A stretch of DNA of 28,832 nucleotides from a virus, in the IMG/VR virus record IMGVR_UViG_3300037088_000020, positions 1-28,832 of that record; one strand, given 5' to 3'. The notes under the pieces were generated by a model. It was given only the letters and a program-made list of their open reading frames with translations, made no database searches and was not told the origin of the DNA. Position numbers and translations under genes: made by a program. Shown here in pieces: positions 24,589-28,832 of this stretch. How positions within the stretch are numbered: the first letter of the stretch is position 1; each line of letters starts with the position of its first letter.

Positions 24589-25284
24589 CTACTTCACCGG
24601 CGGCAACAGCTTGTCTTTCAGCTTCCGGCCATAGCCGAGCATCAGGCCCACCAGAACTGCAACAGTGCAGACCGGGACCACAACATACCAGGGCAAGAGC
24701 GCATCCACGGGGTCCACTACCGGAGTCGCATTGTCATCGACCGGCTGTGGCTCGGGATCGACATTCGGCCCTGGCTGCGGATTAGGCACTGGCTTCGGCC
24801 CTGGCGCGGGACATCGCTTTTCCATTTCCCGTCGATACGGCAAGAGCCGCCAGCGGGCAGTCGCCTCACCCACCGCGGATGCCAAAGCGCCATTGAGACC
24901 TTCGGCCGTCAAAGGGATTTCCTTCGCCGAGGCTTCGTAGGCCACGTTACCCGCGGCATTCTGCATACGAACGGTCGGCAGTGCCTTAACATTGGGCGCG
25001 TAGCGTTCCGTATAGATAGCCGTGTCGGTCGTCACCGGGCAGAAATGCACTTGACTCTTCAACTTGGCAAGACTCGTATTGCTGTCAAACCAGCCAAGGA
25101 TTTCCTTGTAGCCGGCATCATTCGCGTTGCCGACCACACTGATGTACCACTTGCCCTGATCGCCGGGCAAGTTCACGATACGCTCTTCGGCCAGGACGCC
25201 ATTCGTCGGCGTTGCGGCAAAGCACGGGGCCACCGCCGCCAAGAGCAGGAAGACACACAGGACACTGAGTAGCAGCTTGTTCAT
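24589..25284 (-). CDS. Secreted, membrane-anchored thioredoxin-like protein lacking CxxC
   Basis: A 231-residue protein with a signal peptide (1-23, ending CFAA), a globular domain at about 45-140, a Pro-rich linker at 158-190 (PGPKPVPNPQPGP), a transmembrane span at 199-218 and a short basic tail (GRKLKDK). The globular part resembles a thioredoxin fold: KWYISVVGN as first strand and VKALPTVRMQNAAGNVAYE as the cis-proline loop plus final strands. Where CxxC should lie (NANDAGYKE) there is no cysteine, so a redox role is unlikely; a binding role is more probable. The start has a GAGAG site, and the next gene upstream ends 28 bases away. Fold assignment is an inference by eye. Confidence 0.75.
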   Translation of the reverse strand: MNKLLLSVLCVFLLLAAVAPCFAATPTNGVLAEERIVNLPGDQGKWYISVVGNANDAGYKEILGWFDSNTSLAKLKSQVHFCPVTTDTAIYTERYAPNVKALPTVRMQNAAGNVAYEASAKEIPLTAEGLNGALASAVGEATARWRLLPYRREMEKRCPAPGPKPVPNPQPGPNVDPEPQPVDDNATPVVDPVDALLPWYVVVPVCTVAVLVGLMLGYGRKLKDKLLPPVK

Positions 25285-25312
25285 TGTTCTCTCGCTTGTG
25301 AAACTTGTGACC

Positions 25313-25864
25313 TTATTGCGGAAGCGGAGCCGCCGGAGTGTAGATTGGCGTAACCGCCCATCCCAGGCTTGCCTTCCACTCGGCAATCAGCGTCTCTCGC
25401 GGAACCCAGATGTAATGCTCGACGGCGTTGTCATCCAAGAGGGCAGCCCACTTATCGTCGAGATACACCAAGGCGACCATGTGTGCGCCGCCCAGCACTG
25501 TGATGCCACAACCCCGTCGCGTTCGACAGGCCCACTCCAAGAACTTCACGTTCCCGGTGTCAGTGTAGGCGTAACGAATCTTGGCTGCATCTAACTTGGC
25601 AGCCATGTCCTCGGGGTTCTCGCCACCGCCGTAATTCTGTCGCACCCAATCCGCCGTTTTATAGCGACCCTGCCAACGCAGCAGAGACACCATTGAGGCC
25701 CAGGTGCAAGAGCCATCACCTGACAACCAATTGCTTTGCCGCATAGAAAGCGGCAGATTCACGGTGGGGCGTTCCTTCCTCACCGGTTTGATCTTAATGC
25801 CGTCTCCGGTGCAACCGCTGAACACGAGGCACGCAAGTAAGACGACCAAAATGTTTCGTTTCAT
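25313..25864 (-). CDS. C39-like papain-fold cysteine peptidase lipoprotein
   Basis: A 183-residue protein with a lipoprotein signal (hydrophobic 5-17, lipobox VFSGC with Cys18). The mature part has papain-fold features of the C39-like group: RQSNWLSGDGSCTWASM (candidate nucleophile Cys53), GGAHMVALVYLDD (His128) and LLDDNAVEHYIWVP (Asp145 or Asn146). It should act at the outer face of a membrane, cleaving a peptide or peptidoglycan link. The ATG overlaps the TGA of the upstream NlpC/P60-like gene (ATGA) with GGAGG upstream; the longer frame from 25999 would overlap that gene and lose the signal peptide. Lysis, superinfection exclusion or host envelope modification are all possible. Confidence 0.8.
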   Translation of the reverse strand: MKRNILVVLLACLVFSGCTGDGIKIKPVRKERPTVNLPLSMRQSNWLSGDGSCTWASMVSLLRWQGRYKTADWVRQNYGGGENPEDMAAKLDAAKIRYAYTDTGNVKFLEWACRTRRGCGITVLGGAHMVALVYLDDKWAALLDDNAVEHYIWVPRETLIAEWKASLGWAVTPIYTPAAPLPQ

Positions 25865-26505
25865 CGCATCCTCCGTGGCTTGAAGACAAGTTCTTTGCCG
25901 CGGAGTGTCCGACAAAGGTGATTCGGATTCCATCGGCCAGCGTTGTCGGTCGGCATGATGCCAATGGTCGCGTGGGCAGCAGCCACCCACTCTGAACAAA
26001 ACATCATGTGCAAGTCTTGTTCTCGTAAGCAGGACTCAACCCAGGACAACCCGATGCCAGCCGATCTGAATGCGCCCATTTCGTCGTAGGGTGTGTGGAT
26101 CGTCGCCATCAAGAAGTCGGTCAGCCGCTTGTCCTCGTGCTCGAAGAGCCGCCGATAAAGTGGGTAGTGCCAAACTTTGCCGGGGTAAACCTTGAGAATC
26201 TTGTCGAGATCGTGAGCCTGCGTGCCGTTGAAGCACGCACCCATAATCTCGCACGGCATACCCTCTAAGGTCGTACTCTCGAACAACAACAATCGGCCAT
26301 CCGACGCATGAGCCAGGATGCCGACATGACTTAGGCCCCACCACGGGAGCCCGTAAGTACCGATGTTAATAAGGCCGCTGATCCAACCATTGCCCGAGAA
26401 ACCGATCACGTCCCCGGCCTTAAACTCCTCCGGGTGAACAATCTGGCACACGTCGCGCTGACACAACACCGGCAGTTGATCACAAGGGAGAAGGTTCTGG
26501 GACAT
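25861..26505 (-). CDS. Permuted NlpC/P60 (YiiX-like) hydrolase
   Basis: A 214-residue protein with the circularly permuted papain fold of YiiX/YaeF-type enzymes. In order: FKAGDVIGFSGNG, then LSHVGILAH with catalytic His60, LLLFESTT with Glu76, and MFCSEWVAAA with nucleophile Cys170. These are the three expected residues and spacing. Family members cleave amide bonds in peptidoglycan peptides or lipid substrates. No signal peptide is visible, so export would need a holin or it acts in the cytoplasm or virion. The ATG at 26505 has GAGGT five bases upstream; an ATG 4 codons earlier lacks a site. It overlaps the small zinc-ribbon gene by 26 bases. A good candidate for the endolysin of this phage. 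Confidence 0.85.
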   Translation of the reverse strand: MSQNLLPCDQLPVLCQRDVCQIVHPEEFKAGDVIGFSGNGWISGLINIGTYGLPWWGLSHVGILAHASDGRLLLFESTTLEGMPCEIMGACFNGTQAHDLDKILKVYPGKVWHYPLYRRLFEHEDKRLTDFLMATIHTPYDEMGAFRSAGIGLSWVESCLREQDLHMMFCSEWVAAAHATIGIMPTDNAGRWNPNHLCRTLRGKELVFKPRRMR

Positions 26506-26656
26506 GCTCCACCTCATAGCCTGTATGTATCAGGGTCTTCACCGCGCGGCTATGACCGTGATAGCGCTTCTGATCGTTAGCCCAACAATCCTCGCAGCGC
26601 GTCTCACCCGCGTAAAGGATGATCTTGCCGCACGCACACCACCGAGGCATCTGCAT
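26480..26656 (-). CDS. 58-residue zinc-ribbon-like protein
   Basis: A short open frame starting with ATG immediately after the TAA of the small-terminase-like gene and ending 26 bases inside the NlpC/P60-like gene. It encodes MQMPRWCACGKIILYAGETR, then CEDCWANDQKRYHGHSR and a C-terminal TGYEVEHVPEPSPL. The CxC...CxxC arrangement (Cys7, Cys9, Cys21, Cys24) with nearby His residues looks like a small zinc ribbon. The exact junction with the upstream stop, coding-like composition and conserved-looking cysteines support a real gene translated by coupling. No strong ribosome site is present. Function unknown; nucleic acid binding or transcription control is possible. Confidence 0.65.
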   Translation of the reverse strand: MQMPRWCACGKIILYAGETRCEDCWANDQKRYHGHSRAVKTLIHTGYEVEHVPEPSPL

Positions 26657-27229
26657 TTAGGACTCGTTTGATGGGGACATGAGGGCCGGAGGCCGAGGCT
26701 CATTTTGTGCCTGTTGGATGACTTCGATGATGTCGGCAATCAGTGGGTCCACGATCTGCTCGTAGTTGGGCAACCCTTCCAGCCGGCGGGTGATTGCCCC
26801 GCAGATTGCTTGGCCGACACGAATCAAAGTTGGCTTCGACAACAGGTTGCCTAACTTCTCCTCGATCTGATTGCAGGACTTGACCAGTTTTTCGAGGGTG
26901 AGCATGTGACTGTTTACACGCCCATAGACGGCCAACTGCTCGACATCTGACTGGCCGGACAGAATCAGTAGGTTCTCGATCATCATACGTGTCAAGAAAA
27001 TCTCTTCCCGAAGTGACTTGATCCCGTCACTCTCGGCGAAGGCGGCCAGCTTCGCCCGGTCCTGGGCGCGAGCCAAAAGATAGCCTCGCACCCCCTTCTC
27101 CGGGGGTCGATATGAGCCGGCATGGACACGGCAGTAGTCTGACCCGTCCAAGGCCACAGTCATGCACTGTCCGGTGCCGACCGATGCCTTACACCTCCGG
27201 GGGTCCGCCAAATCCGTCACCCGGTCCAT
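26657..27229 (-). CDS. Putative small terminase-like protein with zinc knuckle
   Basis: A 190-residue protein and the first gene of the late operon. The N-terminus has RRCKASVGTGQCMTVALDG followed by DYCRVHAG, with Cys13, Cys22, Cys33 and His36 forming a zinc-knuckle-like group. The rest is helical: LREEIFLTRMMIENLLILSG, LTLEKLVKSCNQIEEKLG and QICGAITRRLEGL, a pattern I recall from phage proteins proposed to be small terminases or their relatives. I chose the ATG at 27229 because GAGGT lies upstream; the frame opens at a GTG 11 codons earlier without a site. It is separated from terL by about ten genes, which is atypical, so the terminase role is tentative. Confidence 0.6.
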   Translation of the reverse strand: MDRVTDLADPRRCKASVGTGQCMTVALDGSDYCRVHAGSYRPPEKGVRGYLLARAQDRAKLAAFAESDGIKSLREEIFLTRMMIENLLILSGQSDVEQLAVYGRVNSHMLTLEKLVKSCNQIEEKLGNLLSKPTLIRVGQAICGAITRRLEGLPNYEQIVDPLIADIIEVIQQAQNEPRPPALMSPSNES

Positions 27230-27292
27230 AGATACCTCGCTGACACGGCACAGTGATTCCACACCATTACCAATCGCCAGAACGGACGTTTT

Positions 27293-27310
27293 GGCTAAGA
27301 AAATATAGCC
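27293..27310. promoter_or_regulatory. Palindrome over the late promoter -10
   Basis: GGCTA and TAGCC form an inverted repeat with an 8-base spacer, and the -10 hexamer of the proposed late promoter lies inside it. This arrangement suits an operator for a repressor or activator of the divergent unit. A TAGCC half site recurs at 27342-27346. Confidence 0.4.
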
Positions 27311-27330
27311 ACCTACACCACTTTGAGCAA
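27302..27330 (-). promoter_or_regulatory. Sigma70-like promoter for late operon
   Basis: On the minus strand TTGCTC (27330-27325) and TATATT (27307-27302) are separated by exactly 17 bases. The -10 matches the consensus in five of six positions, the -35 in three. The start point would be near 27295, about 65 bases before the first gene. It lies in the only divergent gap of the window, the natural place for the late operon promoter. Confidence 0.55.
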
Positions 27331-27342
27331 AATCACTGATTT
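27330..27342. promoter_or_regulatory. Perfect palindrome next to -35, operator candidate
   Basis: AAATCACTGATTT is a perfect 6-bp inverted repeat with a single central base. It touches the -35 of the minus-strand promoter and lies about 20 bases before the plus-strand gene, so a protein bound here could affect both directions. Confidence 0.45.
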
Positions 27343-27363
27343 AGCCTGGGAGAGAGGATCACT

Positions 27364-27879
27364 ATGCAACATCAGCGCCCACGCCCGACCACCGTACCGC
27401 GTCCAACCGGTCCAAAACCTACCCTCCAAATGGTGCATCTTCCAGTCTACCGCGTCAAGCAGCGGCACTTGGAAGCCTACCTAGCCCGAGTCTATCGGAT
27501 GGAGAAGTTCGATTTCCTGATCGCGTCCGGGGCCACCCCGGGCATGTGCCCTGAGTACCGCGTCAGTCCGACGCTGCCGCCAGCCTGGGAATCCAGACAG
27601 GAAGCCGACCGCATCCGCCACGGCCGCCATGTCCGCAACATGCCCTTCATCCTCAACGTGCTCTGCTTGGATGGCTACATCCCCGCGGGCGTCTACATCA
27701 TCGACACCCACCCCGAGCCGGCCCCAGGTCAAGTCTACCGTGCGCTGCTCGTCAAGACAGAGAATCCGAGCCACCCCGATTGTGTGGCCTTCAAGCACGC
27801 GAACCAGCACAATCGTGCATTCCGGGAACTGGCGGCCAGGATGGACAACGCCGTAAGGGAGCAGAAGGCCCCGAAGTGA
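27364..27879 (+). CDS. Plus-strand gene of unknown function
   Basis: A 171-residue protein, the only gene on the plus strand. It begins with a Pro/Thr/Arg-rich region (1-20), followed by LPVYRVKQRHLEAYLARVYR, a segment around 60-75 containing CPEYRVSPTLPPAWES, and FILNVLCLDGYIPAGVYIID in the middle, then ALLVKTENPSHPDCVAFKHA and a helical C-terminus. No DNA-binding helix-turn-helix, signal peptide or membrane span is evident. The ATG has GAGAGG at 6 bases spacing. Its stop abuts the stop of the opposing gene with no space. Position at the divergent promoter suggests a possible regulatory role, but I do not recognise the family. Confidence 0.78.
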   Translation: MQHQRPRPTTVPRPTGPKPTLQMVHLPVYRVKQRHLEAYLARVYRMEKFDFLIASGATPGMCPEYRVSPTLPPAWESRQEADRIRHGRHVRNMPFILNVLCLDGYIPAGVYIIDTHPEPAPGQVYRALLVKTENPSHPDCVAFKHANQHNRAFRELAARMDNAVREQKAPK

Positions 27880-28161
27880 TTAGCACTCGTCAGGCAGCAT
27901 GACGCAAGTGGAAGTCCTGTCTGCGGACGTGACAACGCAGACAATCTCGCCGGTGTCCAGCGGATAGGCGCTCAACAACTGCGTCCCTTCCGCAACTGCG
28001 TCATCATTGGCACGGCATTCAATGGCATCAACAACGCCCCAATCACCAGCCATGTGCCGCATTAACAGATCGCATGGCTGTTGGCCGGCGATCTCTAACG
28101 CTACCAACGCCCGGGGTGTGGCCGTCAACTGACCAGTCGCAAACATCGGGCGCTCGTTCAT
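27880..28161 (-). CDS. Small conserved-type protein, unknown function
   Basis: A 93-residue protein of a type I recall from plasmids and phages of several bacterial groups: MFATGQLTATPRALVALEIAGQ, then DLLMRHMAGDWGVVDA, ANDDAVAEGTQLLSAYPLD and TSADRTSTCVMLPDEC. The conserved pattern is GDWG, LLSAY and a final TxADRxxTxxLLPDE. No catalytic role is known to me. The ATG overlaps the previous stop (ATGA), so it is coupled to the small gene upstream. It ends back to back with the plus-strand gene. Its recurrent partner in mobile elements is the kind of small protein encoded just upstream. Confidence 0.8.
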   Translation of the reverse strand: MNERPMFATGQLTATPRALVALEIAGQQPCDLLMRHMAGDWGVVDAIECRANDDAVAEGTQLLSAYPLDTGEIVCVVTSADRTSTCVMLPDEC

Positions 28162-28325
28162 TTCTTCCCCTTCTTGACCGGCGACCGGTGATCTTCGACC
28201 ACAATCTTGCCGGCAATCAGCACGATGTTCAAGGCGAACTGATCGTCGCTGACAATCTGCACGTAGTCATTCGTGCCGTCCGCGGTCTTCGTGACCGTCA
28301 CAGTCAGATTGGGAAGAGGACTCAT
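28158..28325 (-). CDS. 55-residue conserved-type small protein
   Basis: Encodes MSPLPNLTVTVTKTADGTND followed by YVQIVSDDQFALNIVLIAGKI and a basic tail VVEDHRSPVKKGKK. Strongly beta-like with a pattern (LPNLTVTVT...DYVQIVSDD...NIVLIA) that I recall in small proteins of phages and plasmids, often beside the kind of protein encoded downstream. The frame is longer upstream, but the ATG at 28325 has AGGAG at 5 bases spacing and gives the recalled start. Function unknown. It overlaps the next gene by 4 bases. Confidence 0.75.
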   Translation of the reverse strand: MSPLPNLTVTVTKTADGTNDYVQIVSDDQFALNIVLIAGKIVVEDHRSPVKKGKK

Positions 28326-28333
28326 TGGTGCTC

Positions 28334-28832
28334 CTAGTGGTCGATTCGGATGATGCCATTCTTCTTGCAACACTCGCAATGGCAGGGTGGGGTCGTCTTC
28401 TCACCCTGCGGATCACCTGTCATGCAGCCATGCCACCGCCAACGATCCTCGGCTCCCATGAGTGTGCCACCAATCTCGGACTCCGACCAGCCGGATTGTT
28501 GGACGCGATCAATGTACCGCTCGAAACTCTCCAACACTTCACGGTCCGTCAAGCCCACGTTGAACGTCCAGTGTGAGAACCAGCCGGCGCACCACACGTC
28601 ATTACCGAGCGGATGCACTGTGACCGTCAAATCGGCCGGTTGTAGCAACTTCACTTTGTACTTGGGCCACCAGACACGCTCAATGTCCTCTGTGATGTCG
28701 AAACCTGACCGTGGCGTCCGCTCCATCGTATCCCAACTGGCACTGTTCCAGAAGCGGCCTGGCGGCAACGGAGGTTTGTTGGCCCGGTGCATCCGCTGCT
28801 CGGCCCCAGGTGGATAGTCCTCGGACCACTCG
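28334..28832 (-). CDS. Cys-rich protein, 5' end beyond the window
   Basis: At least 166 codons, open to the right-hand edge (reading EWSEDYPPGAEQR before the first ATG at 28792, which lacks a ribosome site), so the true start is probably outside. The middle is beta-rich (KVKLLQPADLTVTVHPLG, WCAGWFSHWTFNVGL). A helix EVLESFERYIDRVQQSG follows, and the end, PCHCECCKKNGIIRIDH, holds a compact CHCECC cluster that may bind a metal. It ends 8 bases before the next small gene's start. I do not recognise the family. Confidence 0.7.
   Translation of the reverse strand, partial: EWSEDYPPGAEQRMHRANKPPLPPGRFWNSASWDTMERTPRSGFDITEDIERVWWPKYKVKLLQPADLTVTVHPLGNDVWCAGWFSHWTFNVGLTDREVLESFERYIDRVQQSGWSESEIGGTLMGAEDRWRWHGCMTGDPQGEKTTPPCHCECCKKNGIIRIDH

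Noticed and set aside
26539-26739. A 66-codon minus-strand frame between the zinc-knuckle gene and the hydrolase gene
   Set aside because: Ser/Arg-rich without recognisable pattern; the 58-codon frame at 26480-26656 in another phase fits the gene junctions and has a cysteine motif, so I took that one.

Overview
This window looks like the late (structural) region of a long-tailed, non-contractile bacteriophage or prophage (siphovirus type). It has a lambda-GpA-type large terminase, a portal, a scaffold, a P22-coat-like capsid protein, head-tail connectors, a tail tube, a tail assembly chaperone with a probable -1 frameshift extension, and a 1306-residue tape measure protein. No sheath or baseplate genes of a contractile tail are visible. 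The host is not determined. GC-rich sequence, collagen-like proteins, a surface-protein-type beta domain inserted in the tail tube, and small proteins of a kind I associate with Planctomycetota and their mobile elements together suggest a planctomycete host. That is an inference, not a demonstration.

Layout: almost everything is on the minus strand, so transcription runs from high to low coordinates. (1) 27880-28832: three small minus-strand genes of unknown function, the first cut by the window edge. (2) 27364-27879: the only plus-strand gene, unknown, diverging from the late operon across a 134-bp regulatory gap with a sigma70-like promoter and two palindromes. (3) 26480-27229: a putative small-terminase-like zinc-knuckle protein and a 58-residue zinc-ribbon-like protein. 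(4) 22303-26505: an unusual run of envelope-type proteins: a permuted NlpC/P60 enzyme, a C39-like lipoprotein, a membrane-anchored thioredoxin-like protein without CxxC, a one-span coiled-coil protein, a duplicated HE-motif protein, a thioredoxin lipoprotein with WCSAC, and two small unknowns. (5) 18593-22242: large terminase and portal. (6) 13165-18590: a small virion protein and four fibre genes, three of them collagen-like, sharing terminal modules. (7) 11364-13099: a GT4-type glycosyltransferase and a DnaT-like connector. (8) 10912-11352: a bacterioferritin. (9) 8007-10801: scaffold, capsid protein, strong terminator, holin-like protein. (10) 34-8002: connectors, tail tube, terminator, tail chaperone, tail completion protein, tape measure protein and a final tail-region protein.

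How it fits together: the terminase/portal/scaffold/capsid set makes and fills heads, the connector and tail genes build a tail that may be near 200 nm long (from tape measure length), and the collagen-like fibres are probably surface appendages that the adjacent glycosyltransferase could decorate. The thioredoxin/cysteine-peptidase block probably acts in the host envelope during lysis or entry. The bacterioferritin between connector and scaffold genes has no obvious assembly role and is one of the most unexpected genes here. Genes are packed with ATGA overlaps or gaps of a few bases and mostly have clear GGAG/GAGG ribosome binding sites. No gap exceeds about 135 bp. I saw no tRNA, rRNA, insertion sequence, CRISPR array, integrase or replication gene.
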